A DNA stretch of 64,000 nt, from NCBI RefSeq assembly GCF_000943565.1, contig NZ_JTDW01000010.1, forward strand, positions 96,211 through 160,210, written 5' to 3'. This DNA is from Neotamlana sedimentorum (GTDB lineage: Bacteria; Bacteroidota; Bacteroidia; Flavobacteriales; Flavobacteriaceae). The translations under genes were made by a program, and so were the position numbers. The first letter of the stretch is position 1. The number at the start of each line of letters is the position of its first letter. Below the pieces are notes generated by a model. That model saw only the letters and a program-made list of their open reading frames with translations. It ran no database searches and had not been told where the DNA came from. Below are positions 36,384 through 44,299 of this stretch, in pieces.

Positions 36384-36929
36384 ATGGAAGCTGAAGAAAT
36401 TAAAATACTGATAAGTGCAACTCAACTGATTATTGTGTTAGTGGGAGCAGCTTGGGCATATTTTAGACTTTGGAAAGAAGGAATACACAGACCTAGAATT
36501 CAATTCGAAATTGAATTTAACCCTTTCGAACATATTGATAAAGAAAGACCTGTTGAATTTAGAATAATCATAAATAATAAGGGCTTAACAAAACATCAGT
36601 TTTACAAAATTAATTTAAGAGTTCGAGGGATTGGCGCAGGTGAAAATTTGGAGTTGTGGAAAGGTAATGAACCTAGATTATTATTTCCTCATAAACTTAT
36701 TGATACAGAAGTAATTTACAAACAAAAGTATAACTATGTTTTCGTTGAACCTGGAGTGGAACAAATATTGAATTACAATACTAAATTGCCATCATCACTA
36801 AGGTTAATACAAGTAAGGGCTGAATTCGAATATGACAGAAGTAAGAATCATAGTGTTGAAAGAATATTTGAACTAAGAACTACACATAACACTGTATATA
36901 AAACGATAAGCACCAAAAACCCTAGCTAA
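36384..36929 (+). CDS. Membrane-anchored protein of unknown function
   Basis: One N-terminal transmembrane helix (IKILISATQLIIVLVGAAWAYF) is followed by a soluble, beta-rich domain of about 150 residues (IQFEIEFNPFEHIDKERPVEFRIIINNKGLT, LIQVRAEFEYDRSKNHSVERIFEL) that looks Ig-like. I do not recognise a family. The frame runs past the right-end core site (36879-36890) and stops at 36927-36929 inside repeat I, so the last 17 or so residues are encoded by repeat DNA. Core sites GTT-ATGTGT-AAT and ACT-ACACAT-AAC bound the gene and are perfectly complementary. Confidence 0.55.
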   Translation: MEAEEIKILISATQLIIVLVGAAWAYFRLWKEGIHRPRIQFEIEFNPFEHIDKERPVEFRIIINNKGLTKHQFYKINLRVRGIGAGENLELWKGNEPRLLFPHKLIDTEVIYKQKYNYVFVEPGVEQILNYNTKLPSSLRLIQVRAEFEYDRSKNHSVERIFELRTTHNTVYKTISTKNPS

Positions 36930-37135
36930 TTAAACTTAGCCTTCTTACTACCTTCGTACATCACATATTTTACCAAACACGATTCTATTTTCGCATGGTT
37001 TGCTTTATTTTAATAACGAATCACTAAAAAATAAGTATATATACCTATTTGCATTTTAACAGAAAAAGACGAACTTGGTTCGCGTTTGGTATAAGTTATT
37101 AAAACAGACGTTATATCAATAAAGTTGTAGCCAAT
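36879..37135 (+). repeat. Junction repeat I
   Basis: Begins ACTACACATAAC (36879-36890), then ACTGTATATAAAA, GATAAGCACC, the methyltransferase tail (stop complement at 36926-36928), the AT-rich part and ATATCAATAAA before the core GTTGTAGCCAAT (37124-37135). It lies directly upstream of the reverse transcriptase pair and probably supplies their promoter. The central hairpin module is missing here. Confidence 0.85.
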
Positions 37136-37163
37136 ACGAGAAAAACACAAAGAAACCTATAAA

Positions 37164-38645
37164 ATGCTAGACCAATCATTCTCATATGAAAATTTCAGAA
37201 TACTCCTTGATGTTGAGAATAGGAAAGGTCGTTACCTTGAAGATAAAGTATTTTTCAATACAGACATTTTTAAAAAATCAAGAGAGGTTTCCGATTCTAT
37301 AATTTCAAAAAATAAAGAAATAAGGGAAGAGGCTTACAAAGTAAAGTCGATAACGAAAATCGACGATAGGGATTTCACAAAACTTGATAAGTTAAACTCA
37401 GAAAAGGACGAACTTAAAAAAACTAGAGAAAAAGAACTCGAAAACATTTTAATAAAAATAGCAGAAAAAACAGATGTTGAAGATTATGAATTAAAAATCA
37501 AAAAAGGACAAATAAAGTGGGGTAGTCAATTATATGAGATTGAACATAATCCTGAAAATTATTTTGTTACTAAGCAGTTACAGAGAAACATCTATAAAAC
37601 ATTTAAAGTTAAACAAGCTAACAGAAAGGTAATTGTTGACCAATTAAAATTATTACTTGACGATGGCTTTCCTAAAATAATCATCAGGACAGACATTAAA
37701 AAATTCTACGAGTCTATTCCACATAAGGAGCTTTTAGCCAAAATTGAAGAAAATAGCCTACTTAGCTATCCCTCTAAAAAAATCATAAGACGCGTTTTAA
37801 ACCAATACTGGAAAATATTAATAACAGACGGGATAAAAACACATGATGATGAACGTGTAGGAATACCAAGAGGTATCGGCTTTAGTGCTTATTTAGCTGA
37901 ATTATATTTAAGAGGTTTTGATAAAAAAGTTAAATCATTAAATAACGTAACCTATTACTGTAGATATGTAGATGACATTGTTATTATAATAACTCCTAAT
38001 CATAAAAATGAAAGTAAGTCTATTAAAACTTATAAAAATGAAGTTAAAAATATATTATTAAGTTCAACTAGATTAAAAATAAACACAATCAAAACAAAGG
38101 TAATTGACCTGACACCGAATAATCAAGACAGAAAAAGATCTATCAAATATGAATTAACATATTTAGGCTATAAATTTATAATATCTTACAGTAAAAAAGA
38201 GAAATCAATTACCAAAGATGATATTCAAATCGTCATGTCTAATGACAAATTTGAAAGGTATAAGAAAAAAATAGACAATTCATTTTCAGATTATTATACT
38301 TCGATTGCAAAATATTCAGCAAAGAAAAGCTCAACTGAAAGAATGCTATTAAAACGAATAAAGTTCTTAACTAATAATCATCAACTCCTAAGAAGGAAAA
38401 GTAATGTTTTTATTGGTATTTATTTTTCTAATGAGTTTCTAAGTATGCCTTATTCTGATTTAAAAAAACTCGACAATTACTTAAAAGGCAAAATAACTGC
38501 CTTACCTTCTTGTACAAATAGTCAACTTATCGATAAACTAAAAAAGATGTCTTTTGAAAATGGTTTTAAAACAAAAAGCCTAGTAAGATTTAATACAAAA
38601 TCATACAAAAATGGGAAAATGACTCAAATCTGGAAAAACTTATAG
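37164..38645 (+). CDS. drt3a: Defence reverse transcriptase Drt3a-like (UG3)
   Basis: This is a reverse transcriptase of the unknown-group/DRT kind. Motif A is IIIRTDIKKFYESIP with the catalytic Asp177, motif B GIPRGIGFSAYLAELYL, and motif C CRYVDDIVII with Asp270 and Asp271. The first 150 residues form a charged helical N-terminal region, and about 160 residues follow the thumb. There is no maturase or endonuclease domain, and no msr/msd-like element upstream, so group II intron and retron readings fit poorly. A second RT starts 1 bp after the stop, the layout of DRT type 3 (UG3 + UG8). Size (493 aa) agrees with UG3 as I recall it. Confidence 0.85.
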   Translation: MLDQSFSYENFRILLDVENRKGRYLEDKVFFNTDIFKKSREVSDSIISKNKEIREEAYKVKSITKIDDRDFTKLDKLNSEKDELKKTREKELENILIKIAEKTDVEDYELKIKKGQIKWGSQLYEIEHNPENYFVTKQLQRNIYKTFKVKQANRKVIVDQLKLLLDDGFPKIIIRTDIKKFYESIPHKELLAKIEENSLLSYPSKKIIRRVLNQYWKILITDGIKTHDDERVGIPRGIGFSAYLAELYLRGFDKKVKSLNNVTYYCRYVDDIVIIITPNHKNESKSIKTYKNEVKNILLSSTRLKINTIKTKVIDLTPNNQDRKRSIKYELTYLGYKFIISYSKKEKSITKDDIQIVMSNDKFERYKKKIDNSFSDYYTSIAKYSAKKSSTERMLLKRIKFLTNNHQLLRRKSNVFIGIYFSNEFLSMPYSDLKKLDNYLKGKITALPSCTNSQLIDKLKKMSFENGFKTKSLVRFNTKSYKNGKMTQIWKNL

Positions 38646-38646
38646 A

Positions 38647-40788
38647 ATGAAAAAGAAAATTCCAATATCATATTCCAAAGAACGAGTTGTTTTGTCTGAT
38701 GTTTTACCATATGAAACACCAGTAACTTTTTCCAATAGATATTTTTATAAATACTTAATAAACAGTCAAAAATTCCATAACAAACTTAACAAATTAAAAA
38801 GTAAAGAGAAAGCTGATTATAAATTAAAATGCGGAAAAGCATACTCTGAAATAGAATCAATTCTTTTTGGTGTTAAAGAAAAGACTATACCATTTAGGTT
38901 TAATATCACACATAAAAAAAATGACTTTAGGGAATTGTGCGTAATTCATCCTGTTAGCCAACGTAAGATGGTAGAATTTTATGAAAAATATAAAAACATA
39001 ATAGTCTATTATTCCTCATTAAGTCCTTTTTCAATTAGAAAGCCATCCAAGGTGGCAAATTTTACATTTTACAATGATGTACTTCATAAAAGAAATGAAG
39101 ATAAAGACTTGCAACACTCCCAAATTGAACAAGATGATAGTGAGTACGAAAACTTAAAATCATTTTTTAGTTACAGAAAATACAGTAACATCCATAAATT
39201 TTATGAATCATATCAATTTCATAGAAGTGAAAAAAAGTATAATAAACTACTAAAAATAGATATCACAAAATGTTTCGATAGCATATACACTCATACTCTT
39301 CCTTGGGCATTAACAAATAAAAGAATAGTTAAATCAAATATTAATTCATTAGAAGCTACTTTTGGTGGTAAATTTGATTGTTTAATGCAAGACCTAAATG
39401 CAAATGAAACAAATGGGATTATTATTGGTCCAGAATTCTCAAGAATATTTGCCGAATTAATTTTACAACAAATAGATGTTAATATCTACGAAAGACTAAA
39501 ATCAATAGATTCTAAAGAAAGCAATTTAATACATAAGGTCGATTATGAGATTTTTAGATATGTAGATGACTACTTTATTTTTTACAATGAAGAATCACAG
39601 ATAGATAAAATAACTGAAGCATTTAAGTTGTCATTAAAAGAGTATAAAATGTACTTGAACGATAAAAAGTCATTATTATATTCCAAGCCAATAATTACAG
39701 AAATAAGTATTGCTAAACAAAAAATAAATGACCTTTTTAATAATCATTTAGTTTTAAAAGAAAAAGAAATAATAGAAGAAGATAATGAGCAGTCAAATTC
39801 AATACTATATTTCAGTTCTAATAATGTAATAACTCGATTTAAATCAATTATTAAAGAATCTGAAGTAGAATACAAGGACATAATGAATTACACATTAGCT
39901 GTCCTAGATAATAAAACTAAAAAATTAATCAAAAAGTATAAAAATTTTGAAAATGAAATCACCATTAAAACTCAAAAAGAATTTGAAAAAGGGTTTTTAG
40001 AAATTCTTGATGTAACATTCTTTTTATACTCTGTTTCACCCAAAGTTAATTCAACAATCAAAGTTTGTCTAATAATTGACAGAATTAATAGTTTTTTGAA
40101 AAAAAACAAAACAAATCAATATAAAGAACCGTTCACTTCTAATAATAAACATAACATTTTCAAAAAAATATCAGATGAAATAAATTTAATTCTTCACAAA
40201 AATAAAAGCAAAAAAGAAACTCAAATTGAGACGCTTTATCTCTTAATTGCATTAAGTCAATTAGGAAGGGAATATAGATTAAATATAAATGTTTTATGCT
40301 CATACTTTAATGCAACAATTAAACAAAAAGATTCTGTAAATTTTAATAGTGAATTAAACTATTTTTCAATAACTGTTTTGCTCTTTTATATTAAAAACAT
40401 TAAAGCTTACGCTCCTATTTTGGAAGAGTTGAAAAATGTTATTCTAGAAAAATTTAAAACAGGCAAAGTTTATGGCTGGAAAGATGATACAGAATTAATC
40501 TTACTGTTTTTTGATATAATGACTTGCCCATATCTTAATAACGAAGTCAGGTCACATCTTAAATGGAAAGTTAAAGATGCTAAAACAAGAGGTTCAAAAA
40601 GTTTAAAAATCTATATTAAAGAGTTAAAAGATGAAAAATATAAGTACAAAAAAGAATTATTATCTTTAGTCGATATTAAGGACAATCAAATTACATTAAT
40701 TGAGCAAGAAAAATTCTGGTTTACAAAATGGACAGAGTTTGATTTTGGACTAGAACTCCAAGCTAAAAGAAGTCAAGAAGTGTATTAA
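38647..40788 (+). CDS. drt3b: Defence reverse transcriptase Drt3b-like (UG8)
   Basis: This is the second RT of the pair. Motif A KLLKIDITKCFDSIYTH places the catalytic Asp at 205, motif B reads NGIIIGPEFSRIFAELIL, and motif C FRYVDDYFIFY has Asp307 and Asp308. The N-terminal 190 residues include a conserved-looking ERVVLSDVLPYETPVTFSNR start. A C-terminal extension of about 350 residues (from 360 on) is helical and has no recognised domain. Size (713 aa) suits UG8. It is translationally coupled to the first RT and is followed at once by a structured RNA with an ACACACACA tract. Confidence 0.85.
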   Translation: MKKKIPISYSKERVVLSDVLPYETPVTFSNRYFYKYLINSQKFHNKLNKLKSKEKADYKLKCGKAYSEIESILFGVKEKTIPFRFNITHKKNDFRELCVIHPVSQRKMVEFYEKYKNIIVYYSSLSPFSIRKPSKVANFTFYNDVLHKRNEDKDLQHSQIEQDDSEYENLKSFFSYRKYSNIHKFYESYQFHRSEKKYNKLLKIDITKCFDSIYTHTLPWALTNKRIVKSNINSLEATFGGKFDCLMQDLNANETNGIIIGPEFSRIFAELILQQIDVNIYERLKSIDSKESNLIHKVDYEIFRYVDDYFIFYNEESQIDKITEAFKLSLKEYKMYLNDKKSLLYSKPIITEISIAKQKINDLFNNHLVLKEKEIIEEDNEQSNSILYFSSNNVITRFKSIIKESEVEYKDIMNYTLAVLDNKTKKLIKKYKNFENEITIKTQKEFEKGFLEILDVTFFLYSVSPKVNSTIKVCLIIDRINSFLKKNKTNQYKEPFTSNNKHNIFKKISDEINLILHKNKSKKETQIETLYLLIALSQLGREYRLNINVLCSYFNATIKQKDSVNFNSELNYFSITVLLFYIKNIKAYAPILEELKNVILEKFKTGKVYGWKDDTELILLFFDIMTCPYLNNEVRSHLKWKVKDAKTRGSKSLKIYIKELKDEKYKYKKELLSLVDIKDNQITLIEQEKFWFTKWTEFDFGLELQAKRSQEVY

Positions 40789-40900
40789 GGCATACCGTAA
40801 CTGACAGCTAGCAATAGCGACACACACAAACGGTGTAAGTAAACTCTATAGCTGAGTTCTTACTAAAAAGTAGTCTGAGTCAGGGGCTACTTTTAATTAA
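40789..40900 (+). ncRNA. Candidate DRT3 non-coding RNA with ACACACACA tract
   Basis: Directly after the second RT gene the plus strand folds as follows. Stem I pairs 40792-40798 with 40830-40836. Inside it is a GCTA/TAGC hairpin with a GCAA tetraloop (40807-40818), then the unpaired tract ACACACACA at 40820-40828. Stem II pairs 40838-40846 with 40854-40864 (9 pairs, 2-nt bulge). Stem III, AAAAGTAG with CTACTTTT (40866-40873 with 40887-40894), looks like a terminator. Loop III GTCAG (40879-40883) is complementary to CTGAC (40801-40805), so a pseudoknot is possible. From memory, published DRT3 systems carry an ncRNA whose ACACAC serves as template for poly(GT). Ends are estimates. Confidence 0.75.
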
Positions 40901-40913
40901 ACCAATAAAAAGT

Positions 40914-41053
40914 ACTGGCTACAACATTGTATAAAAACAATAGCGGTTCAATCGCTAAAACGAAAGTAAGTAAATATAATAAAGGTCTGTGTTTAACCGA
41001 AAAGTTAGTGTATTTTAATCCGGTACTATTCTTATACTAACCGATAAGCAACA
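40914..41053 (+). repeat. Last junction of the array (attC-like arms)
   Basis: Starts with ACTGGCTACAAC (40914-40925), whose N6 is perfectly complementary to that in GTTGTAGCCAAT at 37124. The arms ATTGTATAA and TTATACTAAC are imperfect inverted repeats, with a small hairpin AGCG/CGCT (40943-40957) inside. It ends with CCGATAAGCAACAC (41041-41054), the counterpart of GATAAGCACC in repeats G-I, which is followed here by the true 3' end of the methyltransferase gene. Confidence 0.75.
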
Positions 41054-41063
41054 CAAACTAATC

Positions 41064-42218
41064 CTAATTAAACTTAGCTTTCTTACTACCTTCGTACATT
41101 ACATATTTTACTAAACGCGATTCTAATTTAGCGTTGTACAGTTGTATTTTTCGCGAAGGGCGCAAACCAACATGTTTTAAAGCATTTAAATTACTGGTAA
41201 TAAACCAGGCATCGGTGCCTGGGTAACTTTGTTTAAGGGTATCGCCTATGTTTTTGTAAAACAATTCCATATCAATATTTAAACGTTCGCCGTAGGGCGG
41301 GTTAAACACCATGTGCAATTTTTCGTTTCCGCCTTTTTGGGTTTTAAAGAAATCTTCGTGTTTTACGGTAATAAAATCGTCTAATTGGGCATTTTCTGCA
41401 TTTATTTGTGCCTTTTTTACGGCACTTGGTGCTTTATCGTAACCTATTATTTTATGGTGAAAATCGCGTGTTTTTTTAAGTAACGATTCTTCAATTTTTT
41501 CAAATAACTCCACATCCCAATCTGGCCAACGCTCAAAAGCAAACTCTTTGCGCATTAAGTTTGGCGGTATGTTACAGGCAATCATAGCCGCTTCAATTAG
41601 CATAGTGCCTGAGCCACACATGGGGTCCATAAAATCGCTTTGTCCATCCCAACCAGATAGCATAATTAATCCTGCTGCCAACACTTCGTTTATAGGCGCA
41701 ATGTTTGTAGCGGTTTTATAACCACGTTTATGTAGGGAATCGCCAGAGGTATCTAACGAAATATTACAGTGGTTTTTACTAATATGCACGTTTATTTTAA
41801 CGTCGGGAAACTTTAAATCTACACTTGGGCGCTCGCCGGTAGTTTCACGAAACTTATCTACAATAGCATCTTTTGTTTTTTGTGCTATAAATAAGGAATG
41901 CGAAAACAAATCGGAGTGTATGGTAGCATCTACAGCCAAGGTACCGTTGGATTTTAGGTATTTACTCCAATCCATGGCGTAAATGTTTTTATATAAATCG
42001 GTTTCGTTTTTTACTTTAAACGAATGTATAGGCTTTAAAATTTTTATAGCCGTACGCAACGCTAAGTTTGCCTTGTACATAAAGCCTTTATCGCCTACAA
42101 ACGAAACCATTCGCACACCTTTGTTTATGTTTTGCGCACCTAACTGTATAAGTTCGTTTTCTAATATATCTTCGAAGCCAAAAAGGGTTTTGGCTATCAT
42201 TTTAAAGTTTTCTTCCAT
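41064..42218 (-). CDS. THUMP-domain RNA (guanine/N6-adenine-type) methyltransferase
   Basis: This is a SAM-dependent methyltransferase like the N-terminal half of RlmL, which methylates 23S rRNA. A THUMP RNA-binding domain (about 45-165) precedes the Rossmann fold with DPMCGSGTMLIEAAMIACNIPP and the catalytic FNPPYGERL. Length (384 aa) is usual for the family in Bacteroidota. It is a core gene. Its last 20-25 codons (ending KYVMYEGSKKAKFN and stop TAG) recur in six array junctions. A TATTTTTG promoter-like box lies at 42239-42246 on the minus strand, 21-28 bp upstream of the start. Confidence 0.9.
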   Translation of the reverse strand: MEENFKMIAKTLFGFEDILENELIQLGAQNINKGVRMVSFVGDKGFMYKANLALRTAIKILKPIHSFKVKNETDLYKNIYAMDWSKYLKSNGTLAVDATIHSDLFSHSLFIAQKTKDAIVDKFRETTGERPSVDLKFPDVKINVHISKNHCNISLDTSGDSLHKRGYKTATNIAPINEVLAAGLIMLSGWDGQSDFMDPMCGSGTMLIEAAMIACNIPPNLMRKEFAFERWPDWDVELFEKIEESLLKKTRDFHHKIIGYDKAPSAVKKAQINAENAQLDDFITVKHEDFFKTQKGGNEKLHMVFNPPYGERLNIDMELFYKNIGDTLKQSYPGTDAWFITSNLNALKHVGLRPSRKIQLYNAKLESRLVKYVMYEGSKKAKFN

Positions 42219-42289
42219 AGTTTATATAAAATACATTGCAAAAATAATGTAATTTTGCCCGAAACATAAAGTTTACTGATATTTAGGTT

Positions 42290-42404
42290 AAGGATTGCAG
42301 TGGCATCCTTTTTATTTAGGTTGGTGTAATGCGATAGCAATTACAACGAACTAAATAAAAAGATATAACGGAAAGCCTGACCGCGCCTAAGCGTGGTAAC
42401 CTCC
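42290..42404 (+). ncRNA. Structured leader RNA element
   Basis: The sequence before the next methyltransferase gene folds well. The stem AAGGAT/ATCCTT (42290-42310) overlaps at its 3' end with a 12-bp stem (42308-42319 with 42351-42362), which encloses TGTAAT-GC/GC-ATTACA with a GATA loop. After GGAAAGCC, CCGCGC/GCGTGG forms a third hairpin (42381-42396), and AACCTCC ends the element 8 bp before the ATG. A TAATTTTG box at 42250-42257 could start the transcript. I recall similar elements near many flavobacterial genes (possibly the Flavo-1 type), but I cannot verify the family. Confidence 0.5.
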
Positions 42405-42412
42405 AAAAAATT

Positions 42413-43144
42413 ATGACAAAACAAACTACCAAATGGTTTACTTCGTGGTTTAACACCCCGTTTTACCACACGCTATACAAAGATAGAGATACTACAGAGG
42501 CCGAGGTTTTTATGAATAACCTTACCAATTACCTTAATTTACCCGAAAACGGACAAATTTTAGATTTAGCTTGTGGCAAAGGCAGGCACTCTAAATACTT
42601 AAACAGTATTGGTTACAATGTTACGGGTGCCGATTTAAGCGAAAATAGTATTGCTTTTGCTAAACAGTTTGAAAATAGTAGCCTACATTTTAAGGTGCAT
42701 GATATGTGCCAACCTTTTGGCGAAACTTTTGATGCTGTTTTTAACTTGTTTACTAGTTTTGGGTATTTTGATTTTGATGAAGATAACCTAAATACCCTAA
42801 AAGCCATTAAAAGCAACTTAAACGAATCGGGGTTTGGGGTTATCGATTTTATGAATAGCGATTTTGTTATTGATAATTTAGTACCCGAAGAGGTTAAAAC
42901 CGTAGACGATATTACCTTTTATTTAAAACGTTTTGTTGATAATGGCTATATTGTTAAAGATATTAGTTTTACACACGAAGGCGAAAACTATAATTTTCAA
43001 GAGCGTGTGCGTGGGTTTTCGTTAAAAGATTTTGAAGCCTTGTTTGAAGCGGCCGATATATTTTTATTGGATACTTTTGGCGATTATAAATTAAATAAGT
43101 TCGATGTAAAACAATCGGAACGTTTAATTATGATATTTAAATAA
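42413..43144 (+). CDS. Class I SAM-dependent methyltransferase
   Basis: A small-molecule-type methyltransferase: motif I ILDLACGKGRHSKYLNSIGYNVTGADLSENSI (about residues 45-76), DAVFNLFTSFGYFD as the post-II region, and a C-terminal domain with a beta strand cover (YNFQERVRGFSLKDFEALFEAADI). Length (243 aa) is typical. The substrate cannot be predicted. It starts an operon with the ZIP transporter 11 bp downstream, and it lies behind a structured leader. Confidence 0.85.
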   Translation: MTKQTTKWFTSWFNTPFYHTLYKDRDTTEAEVFMNNLTNYLNLPENGQILDLACGKGRHSKYLNSIGYNVTGADLSENSIAFAKQFENSSLHFKVHDMCQPFGETFDAVFNLFTSFGYFDFDEDNLNTLKAIKSNLNESGFGVIDFMNSDFVIDNLVPEEVKTVDDITFYLKRFVDNGYIVKDISFTHEGENYNFQERVRGFSLKDFEALFEAADIFLLDTFGDYKLNKFDVKQSERLIMIFK

Positions 43145-43155
43145 TTTTAAGTTAA

Positions 43156-43830
43156 ATGATTAAGTTTCTCTTACCTGTTATTGCTGTTATTTTAGGTATT
43201 GTTTTGGCTTTTTTTACTAAAAAACAAAAGTCTTGGAACAACAAATTATTATTATCGTTTAGTGGTGCTTTTTTATTAGCCTTAACCTTATTTGAATTAC
43301 TACCAGAAGTTTACCATCACCTGGACACCAAACTTACTGGCCTTTTAATAATGGGCGGTATTTTACTGCAAATTGTTTTAGAGCTTTTCTCTAAAGGTGC
43401 AGAGCATGGGCATGTTCATGTAAATAAAAACGACAGTACATTCCCATGGCTATTATTTATTAGTTTATGTATTCATAGTTTTTTAGAAGGCTTCCCTATA
43501 CACGACCACAACACCATGGTACTTGGTGTTTTGGTGCATAAAATTCCTATTGCTACTATGGTTACATTGTTTTTACTGCAGTCGCATTTTAGTAAAACAC
43601 AAAGTCTTTTATTTTTAGTAGTTTTTGGGTTAATGACGCCTTTGGGCACTTTAATATCGAACACCGCCAACTTAAATCACGACACGGTAAGCGCCATAAA
43701 CGCTATTGTTATTGGTATATTTTTTCATATTAGTACTACGATTTTGTTTGAAAGTGGCGACGGACATAAATTTAATTTATCGAAATTTGTGGCTATAATT
43801 TTAGGGGTTGCCGTTGCCTATTTTATTTAA
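43156..43830 (+). CDS. ZIP-family metal transporter
   Basis: An inner-membrane importer of divalent metals such as zinc. About eight transmembrane helices are visible. Between helices 3 and 4 is a His-containing loop (GAEHGHVHVNKN). Helix 4 has SLCIHSFLEGFPI and helix 5 GVLVHKIPIATMV, which carry the metal-binding His and Glu of the family (HSxxEG and HKxP). Length (224 aa) is on the short side but complete. The Zur-like regulator and the zinc operon are close by, although no operator is seen in front of this operon. Confidence 0.88.
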   Translation: MIKFLLPVIAVILGIVLAFFTKKQKSWNNKLLLSFSGAFLLALTLFELLPEVYHHLDTKLTGLLIMGGILLQIVLELFSKGAEHGHVHVNKNDSTFPWLLFISLCIHSFLEGFPIHDHNTMVLGVLVHKIPIATMVTLFLLQSHFSKTQSLLFLVVFGLMTPLGTLISNTANLNHDTVSAINAIVIGIFFHISTTILFESGDGHKFNLSKFVAIILGVAVAYFI

Positions 43831-43870
43831 TTTATCGCTTTCACGGAACGACCAAATAGAAAAATTTTAA

Positions 43871-44299
43871 ATGTTTAGTAAAGAAGAATCGCGCATATTA
43901 CGACAAGATTTCTGGATTAGCTTTGGAAAATCTTTTCCGAGAAAATGGATTTTGTACGATACAAAACTGAAAGGCTTTAGCTTTAAATTCCATTTTGATA
44001 CTAAAAAAGCTTTAGTAGCGCTTGATGTTGAAGACGATTTAGAATTTAGAATTAAATACTGGGAAAAATTAGTAGCCTTAAAAAGTATTTTACACGACGA
44101 TTATTTGCCTAATGCCATTTACGAAGAAGAATATTTTCTTGAAAACCAAAAAGAAATTTCTAGAATTTACGTGCCTTTAGATCAAAAGGTTTCTATACAC
44201 AACAAAAACACCTGGCAACAAGTAATGGCGTTTTTTAATGAAAACATGAGCTTATTCGAAGCCTTTTTTGAAGAATATAAAGAGGTTATTGAAGGCTAA
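43871..44299 (+). CDS. DUF4268-domain protein
   Basis: The protein matches DUF4268, seen both alone and fused to nuclease-like proteins: FSKEESRILRQDFWISFGKSFPRKWILYDTKLKGFSFKFHFDTKKALVALDVE, with C-terminal WQQVMAFFNENMSLFEAFFEEYKEVIE. It has no signal peptide. Function is unknown. Its stop abuts the stop of the convergent Fur-type gene with no gap. Confidence 0.8.
   Translation: MFSKEESRILRQDFWISFGKSFPRKWILYDTKLKGFSFKFHFDTKKALVALDVEDDLEFRIKYWEKLVALKSILHDDYLPNAIYEEEYFLENQKEISRIYVPLDQKVSIHNKNTWQQVMAFFNENMSLFEAFFEEYKEVIEG

Noticed and set aside
37164..40788. Group II intron or retron as the source of the RT genes
   Set aside because: There is no maturase or HNH domain, no intron domain V-like structure at the 3' end and no msr/msd-type inverted RNA before an RT. 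Two RTs in tandem, with an RNA on the 3' side, fit DRT3 better.
25711..41053. CRISPR array or insertion sequences as explanation of the repeats
   Set aside because: The repeats are 60-360 bp, diverged and separated by whole genes, so they are not CRISPR. No transposase is present, and the variable N6 parts of the ends differ between segments, unlike IS terminal repeats.
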